A program made the translations under genes and the position numbers. A model generated the notes under the pieces. That model saw only the letters and a list, made by a program, of their open reading frames with translations. It did not search any database and was not told the DNA's origin. Below are positions 35,146-42,870 of a DNA stretch of 64,000 bases, one piece after another. The stretch spans positions 5,368,001-5,432,000 of the forward strand of contig NZ_OY769915.1 of assembly GCF_963669205.1 (NCBI RefSeq), given 5' to 3'. How positions within the stretch are numbered: position 1 is the first letter of the stretch; each line of letters opens with the position of its first letter. The DNA comes from an uncultured Roseibium sp. (lineage in GTDB: Bacteria; Pseudomonadota; Alphaproteobacteria; Rhizobiales; Stappiaceae).

Positions 35146-36472
35146 CTACCCCGGAGTCATTTCCAAAAGGTTGGCAAGATGCAAATAACCTTCAGAAAGT
35201 GACGTCGCCTCGTCTTTTCCCTGATTCAGGAAATCGTCGATCAGCTCGAACCTGTGAATTGCCTCGTCGACGGTTGGGTCTGATCCCTTCCGGTAGGCAC
35301 CAAGACGGATGAGCTCTTCCATATCCGTATAGGTCGACAGCAACTGCCGCGCCTTGCGCAGAACAGGCTGATAATCGGGTGGCACGCAACGCGGCATCGT
35401 CCGGGAAACCGATTTGAGGACATTGATTGCCGGATATCTTCCACGCTCTGCAATCGCGCGTTCCATGACGATGTGCCCATCCAGTATCCCGCGCACCGCA
35501 TCCGCGACCGGTTCGTTGTGGTTGTCGCCCTCAACAAGCACCGTGAAGAGACCCGTGATCGACCCCATACCCGTCTTGCCCGGACCGGCCCGTTCCAGCA
35601 GGCGCGGCAATTCGGTGAAAACCGTTGGTGTGTAACCCTTGGATGTCGGCGGTTCACCGACGGACAATCCGATCTCCCGCTGCGCCATCGCAAACCGGGT
35701 AATGGAATCCATCATGCAAAGGACGTTCTTGCCCTCGTCGCGGAAGTGTTCGCTGACCGTCATGGCCAGATAGGCTGCCTGTCGGCGCATCAGCACGCTT
35801 TCATCCGACGTTGCGACAACGACTACGGAGCGCGCCAGTCCGTCTTCACCCAGGTCGTCTTCTATGAACTCCTGGACTTCCCGGCCGCGCTCGCCGATCA
35901 GGCCGATGACGGCAACGTCGCAATCGGTGTTGCGCGCCAGCATCGACATCAGAACCGACTTGCCGACGCCGGACCCGGCGAAAATCCCCATGCGCTGCCC
36001 TTCGCAGCACGTGACGAATGTGTTCAGCGCGCGCACACCCAGGTCAACCGGGCCCCCCCACTCTCTGCCGCTCGGACGCCGGCGGCGGCGAACTTCGCAA
36101 CTTGCGCGGCACAGCACCACCGGAGATCGGCCCCTTGCCGTCGATGGGCTCCCCCTGGGCGTTCACGACGCGGCCGAGCCATGCGTCCCCGGGATGTACG
36201 ACGCTCTCGCGCGAACTGATCACCGCGCGGCATCCCATGCGCACCCCTTCAAGCCCCGAAAACGGCATGCAAAGCGCCTTGTCCTCTCGGAAGCCGACAA
36301 CTTCCGCCTGAACCTTGGGGTTGTCCTCGCCATTGTCGATCAGGAGACGCGAGCCGACACTCATCTCGTGGATCGGACCGGCGATTTCCACCAGCAGACC
36401 CTGGACCGCCGTGACCCGCCCGTAAATTTCGGTCGGCAAAAGCGAATCAATCTCGGCAAAAAGCGCCTTCAA
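35146..36472 (-). pseudogene. fliI: Flagellum-specific ATPase FliI, interrupted by a one-base frameshift
   Basis: Two overlapping frames together encode a full FliI of about 441 residues. The first (start 36472) gives the N-terminal beta-barrel domain through PRKLRSSPPPASERQRVGGP, then stops. The second continues at VDLGVRALNTFVTCC with Walker A GIFAGSGVGKS, GLIGERGREVQEF and the C-terminal helical domain to 35146. The frames join at seven consecutive G on the minus strand (36053-36059); six G would restore a continuous protein. Neither half is degraded, so the lesion is either very recent, a phase-variable tract, or a sequencing artefact. FliI drives flagellar export; it forms an operon with fliJ. 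Confidence 0.88.
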
Positions 36473-36842
36473 ACGAAATTCCTTTCACTGTTAACCGTTT
36501 TGGTAACCGATCGTTTACGACTCTGGTTAATCTTAACCTTTGGAAGGCTGACAAGCGATAGCCATTTCGAAGTCAGACCGGCTTTGTCGAAAGGAATCTG
36601 AACGGAATCGGTTAGATCCGTTTCTTAATGTTCAACATTAAGCTTTGTGAATTCGTGTTTTTTTTGGGGATTCAACAAGTTGTCCGTTGTTCACAGATTC
36701 ATTTCATCGGAGCTTGCCGCTGCGAATCATATTTTGTTAACCATTAACCGGTAGCTTTGAGTCGGGGTTAACAACAGTCCTTCGTAGCGCACCGACAGAG
36801 CCGTTGCGACTTGCCCAGGAAAGGCAGAACAAGGGGATTGGC
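36473..36842. promoter_or_regulatory. ctrA/fliI divergent regulatory region with GANTC cluster and TTAACC half-sites
   Basis: Seven GANTC sites (CcrM methylation target) lie at 36519, 36594, 36605, 36669, 36696, 36724 and 36759 (first base). CtrA-like TTAACC half-sites are at 36491, 36533, 36737 and 36744. A near-perfect 19-bp palindrome CTTAATGTT-C-AACATTAAG occupies 36624-36642. In Caulobacter, ctrA P1 is controlled by CcrM methylation and CtrA itself. Confidence 0.65.
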
Positions 36843-37535
36843 ATGCGTGTATTGTTGATTGAGGATGATAGCGCCACAGCGCAGAGCATCGAGCTGATGC
36901 TGAAGTCCGAGAACTTCAACGTCTACACGACAGATTTGGGCGAGGAAGGCATCGACCTCGGCAAACTGTACGATTATGACATCATCATGTTGGATTTGAA
37001 CTTGCCGGACATGTCCGGATATGAAGTTCTCCGGACACTTCGCGTGTCGAAGGTCAAGACACCGATCTTGATCCTGTCCGGAAATGCCGGCATCGAGGAC
37101 AAGGTTCGCGGTCTGGGCTTCGGCGCTGACGACTACATGACCAAGCCGTTCCACAAGGACGAACTGGTTGCGCGCATTCATGCGATCGTCCGCCGGTCCA
37201 AGGGACATGCCCAGTCGGTCATCGTTACCGGTGACCTGAAGGTCAATCTGGACACGAAAACGGTCGAGGTCGGCGGACAGCGTGTTCACCTGACCGGAAA
37301 AGAATACCAGATGCTGGAGCTGCTTTCGCTCCGCAAGGGAACGACACTCACCAAGGAGATGTTCCTGAACCATCTCTACGGCGGAATGGACGAGCCGGAG
37401 CTGAAGATCATCGACGTCTTCATCTGCAAGCTCAGGAAGAAGCTCGCTTCTGCAACGTCCGGAAAGAACTACATCGAAACGGTCTGGGGCCGCGGATACG
37501 TTCTGCGCGAGCCGGAAGTCGAAGCGGCGGCTTAA
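36843..37535 (+). CDS. ctrA: Cell-cycle response regulator CtrA
   Basis: A 230-residue OmpR-type response regulator with the CtrA starting sequence MRVLLIEDDSATAQSIELML. The phosphoacceptor is Asp51 (IMLDLNLPDMSGYE), and the conserved Lys is in MTKPFHKDEL. The winged-helix domain (about 125-225) has LTGKEYQMLELLSLRKGTTLTKEMFLNHL. It ends in Ala-Ala, compatible with ClpXP recognition. The ATG follows AAGGGGATTGGC. CtrA controls replication, division and flagellar genes in alphaproteobacteria; ChpT, its phosphodonor, is at 45.8 kb. Confidence 0.97.
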   Translation: MRVLLIEDDSATAQSIELMLKSENFNVYTTDLGEEGIDLGKLYDYDIIMLDLNLPDMSGYEVLRTLRVSKVKTPILILSGNAGIEDKVRGLGFGADDYMTKPFHKDELVARIHAIVRRSKGHAQSVIVTGDLKVNLDTKTVEVGGQRVHLTGKEYQMLELLSLRKGTTLTKEMFLNHLYGGMDEPELKIIDVFICKLRKKLASATSGKNYIETVWGRGYVLREPEVEAAA

Positions 37536-37561
37536 CCGGCACGACCACACGGAATTTCACG

Positions 37562-37596
37562 AAAAAGCCCCGGATGGATCATCCGGGGCTTTTTTA
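37562..37596 (+). terminator. Rho-independent terminator of ctrA
   Basis: Stem AGCCCCGGAT / ATCCGGGGCT (37566-37575 and 37581-37590) with a 5-nt loop, followed by six T. Confidence 0.9.
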
Positions 37597-37621
37597 CGTT
37601 CGAATTCGAACCGCGTAATTC

Positions 37622-37649
37622 AAAAAAAAGGCCGGCAAAGCCGGCCTTT
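37622..37649 (-). terminator. Rho-independent terminator of the metallo-beta-lactamase-fold gene
   Basis: Stem GGCCGGC-AAA-GCCGGCC (37630-37646). On the minus strand it is followed by eight T (37622-37629), 20 bp past the stop of the gene at 37669. Confidence 0.88.
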
Positions 37650-37668
37650 CCGTGAAATAGGGCGTTTT

Positions 37669-38637
37669 TCAGAGATGCATCTGGTAGGACGCCGGTACGT
37701 ATCGGAAACCGCTGCCGTCAACGGCAACGTAGCCAACAGCCGGGAACGGCATGTGGTAGCCGACAAACGGGATACGGTCAGCTGCGAGCATGTCGAGAAC
37801 GGACCGGCGGGTTGCCGCCGCGGCTTCCTTGTCCATGTCGAAGCGCACTTCCCATTCCGGACGCGCGAGCGACCAGACATAGTGGTTGGCAAGATCTGCC
37901 GCCAGAAGAAGCTGCTGACCGCCGCTTTCAAGCATGTAGACCGTGTGACCGGGCGTGTGCCCGTGCGCATCCATTGCAGTGATCCCGGAGGCAACGGAAC
38001 CGCCGCCGTTCAGGAAAGTCATCTTTTCTGCGAGCGGCTTCACGTTTTTCGCCATCAGCTTGGTGACGCCATTGGCTTCCGGATCCATCGCGGCCCAGAA
38101 ATCAAATTCTTTTTGAGCGGTCACGTAACGCGCATTTGGGAATGCCGGCGCGCCACCTTCCATGAGCCCGCCGATATGGTCCGGGTGCATGTGGGTGATC
38201 ACAACGACGTCGACCTGCTCGGGCGTATACCCGGCGCTCTCCAATGCAGCACGCATGTTGCCGCGTGCAGGACGGCCGCCCTCACCCACGCCCGTATCGA
38301 ACAGGACAAGCTCGCTGCCCGTGTTCACCAGCGTCGGTGTGAAATAGGCCCTGAACGTATCGGAGGGAATGAAATTGTCGTCGGAATGAGCCACGAAAGC
38401 ATCCGGCTCGACATTCATGCCGAATGTTTTCTGCGGTTCACCGACCGTGACAGCGCCGTCCAGAAGCGTGTTCACTTCGAAATCGCCGACACTGTATCTG
38501 GCGATAGGCGCGGTCATGGCACCTTGCTTCTCCGCTGCGGCATGCGCGACACCAGCAGTCGTCAGGCTTGCGCCGGCGATCGCACCACCGGCGCCAAGAA
38601 GCGCGGTCCGGCGCGTCAGTTCAACTTTCAATCCCAT
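37669..38637 (-). CDS. Tat-exported metallo-beta-lactamase-fold hydrolase
   Basis: A 322-residue protein with a twin-arginine signal (LTRRTALLGAGGAIAG, residues 8-23, cleaved near AHA-A). The mature domain has the MBL zinc-binding motif THMHPDHIGG, a downstream HGHTPGHT region, and AADLANHY for the third ligand block. Substrates of such exported members include lactones, phosphoesters and glutathione esters; none is evident. It is separated from ctrA by two terminators. Confidence 0.85.
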   Translation of the reverse strand: MGLKVELTRRTALLGAGGAIAGASLTTAGVAHAAAEKQGAMTAPIARYSVGDFEVNTLLDGAVTVGEPQKTFGMNVEPDAFVAHSDDNFIPSDTFRAYFTPTLVNTGSELVLFDTGVGEGGRPARGNMRAALESAGYTPEQVDVVVITHMHPDHIGGLMEGGAPAFPNARYVTAQKEFDFWAAMDPEANGVTKLMAKNVKPLAEKMTFLNGGGSVASGITAMDAHGHTPGHTVYMLESGGQQLLLAADLANHYVWSLARPEWEVRFDMDKEAAAATRRSVLDMLAADRIPFVGYHMPFPAVGYVAVDGSGFRYVPASYQMHL

Positions 38638-38939
38638 AACAGTCTCTCCGGCAGCCTCGACATTTTAAACTTGGACGAGCGAAAAGAAACAACCCGAGGC
38701 CAATTCGATTTCAGGGTTGCATCTTGATGAGCACGTCGCCCCTGCGGACAAATTGGCGCAACAGCGGCGAAAGGAAACCCGCTTCTTCTTCAAAGACGTG
38801 TTATTTCGCGACTTCTTCAACAGAACGCGAATTAGAAAAATTTCATTTTTTTCAATGATTTACGTGAATAAAATTTCATGCTTCTTGAATGACGCGCCGG
38901 TTTCGCCATACTTCGACAGCCGAAATCGAAAGTCCTTAA
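38638..38939. other. 302-bp AT-rich divergent region with direct repeats
   Basis: No gene is seen. AAAATTTCAT occurs at 38837-38846 and 38870-38879 (33 bp apart, three helical turns), 60-100 bp upstream of the LytTR gene. These could be sites of that regulator or of another protein. A pyrimidine-rich stretch lies at 38780-38830. Confidence 0.35.
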
Positions 38940-39836
38940 ATGAACCGGAACTACATAATTCAGGCTTTCTTGCTGGCGCTTGCCGCCGCCTGGCTGCTTG
39001 CGTCGACGCAGATCCAGCGTCCGGACAACTGGCCGCTCGCGGGCCTTTATCTCTACTGGAGCATCCGTATTCTGCTCGAAGCGGGCTTGTTTGTTGCTTT
39101 CCTGGAGGTGTTCGCAAGGCTGCCCGGCACCCTGGGCCAGACCCGCTGGTCTGTCGTTCTGGCGGCTTTGGTCAGCCTGGTCCCGTTTGCGCTCGCCGTA
39201 ACCGCGCTTGACCTCATACTCGGACTTCCTGAACTCGACGAAATGGTCAGAACCAGTGCGAGCGAAACAACGGCAGCAGGAAGCACGCAAACAGTCGGCC
39301 AAACTCATATTGGGTCGTTCTTGCTGGAAATGGTCTATCTGTCGGACAACCATTTTGTCCTTTGCGCCCTTTTGTCGATCCCTCTGTTTTTCGGGTTGGA
39401 ACGCGTAAAAGCTGAAACTGCTGCACCGCAAGCCGCACTGTTTTCAGGCGACCCCGAACCGGCCGGTCACTCCCAGGCCGCGGAAGCTGTTTTGGAAAGC
39501 GGTTACCAGCGGCACCTCGATCCGCCCCTGGCGATGCCGGTCCTGCGCGCCGAAGCCCAGGAACATTACGTGCGTCTGACGACCGCGACGGAAACCCGGA
39601 TGGTGCTTTATCGCTTCAACGACATCGTTGCCGAATTGCCTGACGAGGTGGGAATGCAGGTGCATCGCAGTCACTGGGTGGCATTCGAGGCCATGACCCG
39701 TCTGGTCAAGGATGACGGCCGGCTCTGGCTGGAACTGACGGATGGCGAGCGCCTGCCGGTCAGCCGGAAATATGCTGAGGAAGTGCGCGCGAAGGTCGAT
39801 GCAATGGCGCCTGAAGCAAAAAGGGCGGCCACCTGA
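38940..39836 (+). CDS. Membrane-anchored LytTR-domain transcription regulator
   Basis: A 298-residue protein. Four hydrophobic segments (about 5-21, 39-58, 69-94 and 132-152) are followed by an Ala/Pro/Glu-rich linker and a C-terminal LytTR DNA-binding domain (about 195-290: VLRAEAQEHYVRLTTATETRMVLYRFNDIVAELP and VHRSHWVAFEAM). It lacks a phosphoacceptor receiver domain, so the membrane part is the probable sensor. It stands alone near chemotaxis genes. Targets are unknown. Confidence 0.88.
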   Translation: MNRNYIIQAFLLALAAAWLLASTQIQRPDNWPLAGLYLYWSIRILLEAGLFVAFLEVFARLPGTLGQTRWSVVLAALVSLVPFALAVTALDLILGLPELDEMVRTSASETTAAGSTQTVGQTHIGSFLLEMVYLSDNHFVLCALLSIPLFFGLERVKAETAAPQAALFSGDPEPAGHSQAAEAVLESGYQRHLDPPLAMPVLRAEAQEHYVRLTTATETRMVLYRFNDIVAELPDEVGMQVHRSHWVAFEAMTRLVKDDGRLWLELTDGERLPVSRKYAEEVRAKVDAMAPEAKRAAT

Positions 39837-39849
39837 CCGCCCCTTGTTC

Positions 39850-40734
39850 CTATCGCCGGAATGCGCCACTGCCACCGACGGCGAGCCGTGGCCCCGCCGG
39901 AGTACCGGCAGCTGCCTGGACGGCCTGTTTCTTCTGGAACAGGCCGCGTTTTCCGGGGACCGGCTTGAAAGCATCCGTCAGGCCGACCACGGTTTCGGCC
40001 GCGCCCAGCACCAGATAGCCGTCGTCCGGAAGCGTCCTGGATAGCCGACCGAGAATTTCGGACTTGGTCGCCTGATCGAAATAGATAAGGACATTCCGGC
40101 AGAAAACGATGTCGAATTCCCCGAGATGCGTGAAGTTTTCGAGCAGGTTCAGCTGCTTCCATTCGATCATCGCGCGCATGCCGGCATTGATCTGCCACAT
40201 GTCACCCTTCTGGTCGAAGTATTTCAGCAGCATCTGGATCGGCAGACCGCGTTGCACCTCGAACTGGCTGTAGAGACCGGTCTTGGCCTTCTCGAGCACT
40301 TCCTGGGACAGGTCGGTTCCAAGCACCCGTGTCCGCCAGCCCGGCATCTTGGACGCCTCTTCCTTGAGGCAGATCCCGAGCGAATAGGGTTCCTGTCCGG
40401 TCGACGCGGCTGCGCACCAGATCTTCAGCTGGCGGCGCGTGCTGCGCGCATCCAGAAGAGCCGGAAGCATGGTGTCCTTGAAATGGTCAAACGGTGTCTT
40501 GTCGCGAAAGAAGAACGATTCGTTGGTCGTCATCGCTTCGATGACTTCCGTTTCAAGCGCCCTGTTGCCACCGCGCTGCAGGGTCTGGATGACCGCACTC
40601 AGCGTCTCGAGTTTGGAGCTGCGGGCGATAGGCTGCAGGCGGCTTTCGACCAGATACTGCTTGTCGTTGGACAGCACCAGGCCCGATCGCGTCTTGAGAA
40701 ACGTCTTGAGGAATTCGAACTCGCCGGGAGTCAT
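39850..40734 (-). CDS. cheR: Chemotaxis methyltransferase CheR
   Basis: A 294-residue methyltransferase that adds methyl groups to chemoreceptor glutamates using S-adenosylmethionine. N-terminal all-alpha domain (1-80) precedes the Rossmann-like catalytic domain with ATTNESFFFRD-type signature (TTNESFFFRDK), IWCAAASTGQEPYSL and VLGTDLSQEVLEKA. CheR signature FDIVFCRNVLIYFD follows. The ATG overlaps the stop of cheB (ATGA), so the two are co-translated. It is last in cheA-W-Y-B-R. Confidence 0.95.
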   Translation of the reverse strand: MTPGEFEFLKTFLKTRSGLVLSNDKQYLVESRLQPIARSSKLETLSAVIQTLQRGGNRALETEVIEAMTTNESFFFRDKTPFDHFKDTMLPALLDARSTRRQLKIWCAAASTGQEPYSLGICLKEEASKMPGWRTRVLGTDLSQEVLEKAKTGLYSQFEVQRGLPIQMLLKYFDQKGDMWQINAGMRAMIEWKQLNLLENFTHLGEFDIVFCRNVLIYFDQATKSEILGRLSRTLPDDGYLVLGAAETVVGLTDAFKPVPGKRGLFQKKQAVQAAAGTPAGPRLAVGGSGAFRR

Positions 40735-41951
40735 CGTGTATTCCCCTTCAAAACGCGTGATACTTTCGGACCGATCTGGTTCAGCGGAAGAATGTCGCAG
40801 CACACCCCGGTCGCCGCGGCTGCGCCCGGCATGCCCCAGACGACGCTCGTCGCTTCATCCTGCGTGATGATGCTGCCTCCGCCCGAGGCGATGGTCTTCA
40901 CACCGTCCGCTCCGTCGTGGCCCATGCCCGTCAGGATGACGGCAAGGCTCGCCGATCCGTAGGCTTTGGCAACGCTGTCGAACAGCGGATCGACGGCAGG
41001 TTTGCAGAAGTTCACCGGCGGGCCGTCAGTGAGGCGGATTTTGACTGCACCGGCGTCCTTCTCGACAATCATGTGCTTGCCCCCGGGGGCGACATAGATA
41101 TTGCCGGGCTTGAGGATTTCACCGTCTTCACCTTCCTTGGACGGTCTGAGAGCCGCTTTCCCGAGATGTTCGGCGAGGATCGATGTGAAAGTCGGCGGCA
41201 TGTGCTGGGTGATGACGACAGGCACGTCGTTCATCGCGGTGCCGACCTCCTTCATCATTTCCTGAAGCGCCTGAGGGCCGCCGGTCGATGATCCGACCGC
41301 CAGAATGCGGGGACGCGCCGAAGAATAGGGCCGTGTCTTCAATTTCGGAGCAGAAGCAGCGGCAGCAGGCTGTGCAGCGCCGCGGAAGCTTGCCCTGGTA
41401 TCCGTTGCCGGACGCGCCGAAACGGGTCTGACAGGCTGAGTCGTTTTGCCCGCGCGGGTTTCCGCGCGCATGGTCCGTGCCGGACCGCGCATCCGGATCG
41501 CGCGTGCGCCGAGTGCCTTGACTTTCTCGATCAGCTCGCGGCGGAAATCGACAGAGGTTGTGACTTCGGAATTGGACTCGGGCTTCGGAACATAGTCTGC
41601 AGCGCCGAGCGACAGAGCCTTCAGGCTGATTTCTGCATTCCGCCTGGTGAGCGTCGATGCCATGATGACAACCAGATCGCGCTTCTTGGCGAGCATGAGC
41701 GGCAACGCAGTCATGCCGTCCATTTCCGGCATCTCGATGTCCAGGACGACGACGTCCGGATTGCTTTTTTCGATATCCTCGACGGCGAGCTTGCCGTTCC
41801 GGTGTGAACTGACGACCTTCAGACCTTTGTCGTCTCCCAGCCAGCGGGTCAGAAGACCGCGAATGACGACCGCGTCGTCGACGACCATGACCTTGATGGG
41901 GTCACTGCCGGGGTTAGCGCCCACAGGAGCACTTCTCTGCGCTAATGCCAT
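40731..41951 (-). CDS. cheB: Chemotaxis glutamate methylesterase CheB
   Basis: A 406-residue receiver-methylesterase. Phosphoacceptor Asp71 (LDIEMPEMDGM) in the N-terminal domain, a long Ala/Arg/Pro linker, and the catalytic domain with the serine in VGSSTGGPQAL, His in QHMPPTFT and Asp in GMGHDGADG. It demethylates chemoreceptors when phosphorylated. It follows cheY by 22 bp and overlaps cheR by four bases. Confidence 0.95.
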   Translation of the reverse strand: MALAQRSAPVGANPGSDPIKVMVVDDAVVIRGLLTRWLGDDKGLKVVSSHRNGKLAVEDIEKSNPDVVVLDIEMPEMDGMTALPLMLAKKRDLVVIMASTLTRRNAEISLKALSLGAADYVPKPESNSEVTTSVDFRRELIEKVKALGARAIRMRGPARTMRAETRAGKTTQPVRPVSARPATDTRASFRGAAQPAAAASAPKLKTRPYSSARPRILAVGSSTGGPQALQEMMKEVGTAMNDVPVVITQHMPPTFTSILAEHLGKAALRPSKEGEDGEILKPGNIYVAPGGKHMIVEKDAGAVKIRLTDGPPVNFCKPAVDPLFDSVAKAYGSASLAVILTGMGHDGADGVKTIASGGGSIITQDEATSVVWGMPGAAAATGVCCDILPLNQIGPKVSRVLKGNTR

Positions 41952-41973
41952 AAAAGACTGCCCAAACTCGAAA

Positions 41974-42342
41974 CTAGATAAGACCGACTTCTTGAAACTT
42001 GGCTTCGACGATTTCCCTGTCGAAAGGCTTCATGATGTATTCGTTCGCCCCGGCGCGAATTGCTCGGGCAATGTGTGCGACGTCATTTTCCGTCGTGCAG
42101 AAAACGACCACGGGGTTTTCACCGCCCTCTTCGGTCCGGAGGCTCGTCAGGAATTCCAGCCCGTCCATGACCGGCATGTTCCAGTCCAGCAGAATTGCGT
42201 CCGGCATTGTCTTCCGGCAGGCGTCGAGCGCTTGTTGCCCGTCTTCCGCTTCTTCGATTTCGAAGTTCATGTCTTCGAGGATCCGGCGGGCCACTTTACG
42301 GATGACACTCGAGTCATCAACGACGAGGCACTGTTTCATCAC
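41974..42342 (-). CDS. cheY: Chemotaxis response regulator CheY
   Basis: A 122-residue single receiver domain, MKQCLVVDDSSVIRKVARRI, with Asp53 as phosphoacceptor (LLDWNMPVMD), the switch Thr in CTTENDV and Lys in IMKPFD. It presumably binds the flagellar motor. It lies between cheW and cheB on the same strand. Confidence 0.92.
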   Translation of the reverse strand: MMKQCLVVDDSSVIRKVARRILEDMNFEIEEAEDGQQALDACRKTMPDAILLDWNMPVMDGLEFLTSLRTEEGGENPVVVFCTTENDVAHIARAIRAGANEYIMKPFDREIVEAKFQEVGLI

Positions 42343-42372
42343 CTGTTACTCCACTCGTGGGCCTTTGGCCCG

Positions 42373-42870
42373 TTACGCTGCTGCCATCGGTTCGGTAAAC
42401 ATTGCACCCAGAAGACGGTCGACATCCAGAATGACCATCAACTGACCGTCGAGGCGGTGGACACCGCCCGAAATTTCCGCCCAGCGGCGATCCAGGTTTG
42501 ACGGATTCGATTCCGCCGACGCGGCCGGAAGGTTCAGGACTTCACCGACCGTATCGATCACGAGGCCGTAGCTTTCCTGTTTGTACTCGATGCCGACCGC
42601 CATCATCTGCTCGTCGTCAAGCGATGGCAGATGCAGTCGGCGGCGCATGTTGATTGCGGTGACGATCCGGCCACGCAGGTTGAGAACACCCTGCACTTCC
42701 GGGGCAGACATCGGAACGCGCGTCACGCTCTCCGGCACGAAGACATCATGAACCTGGGAGATCGGCAGGCCGAACAGCTGTCCGCCGATGACCACGGTTA
42801 CATACTGGATCATGTCGCTTGCGGCATTCTCATCCGTGTCCGCATTGAGTTTGTGTTCCAGCACACTCAT
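42373..42870 (-). CDS. cheW: Chemotaxis coupling protein CheW
   Basis: A 165-residue CheW fold: YVTVVIGGQLFGLPISQVHDVFV and the VPMSAPEVQGVLNLRGRIVTAI signature that contacts receptors and CheA. Its start overlaps the cheA stop by four bases. It links chemoreceptors to the histidine kinase. Confidence 0.94.
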   Translation of the reverse strand: MSVLEHKLNADTDENAASDMIQYVTVVIGGQLFGLPISQVHDVFVPESVTRVPMSAPEVQGVLNLRGRIVTAINMRRRLHLPSLDDEQMMAVGIEYKQESYGLVIDTVGEVLNLPAASAESNPSNLDRRWAEISGGVHRLDGQLMVILDVDRLLGAMFTEPMAAA

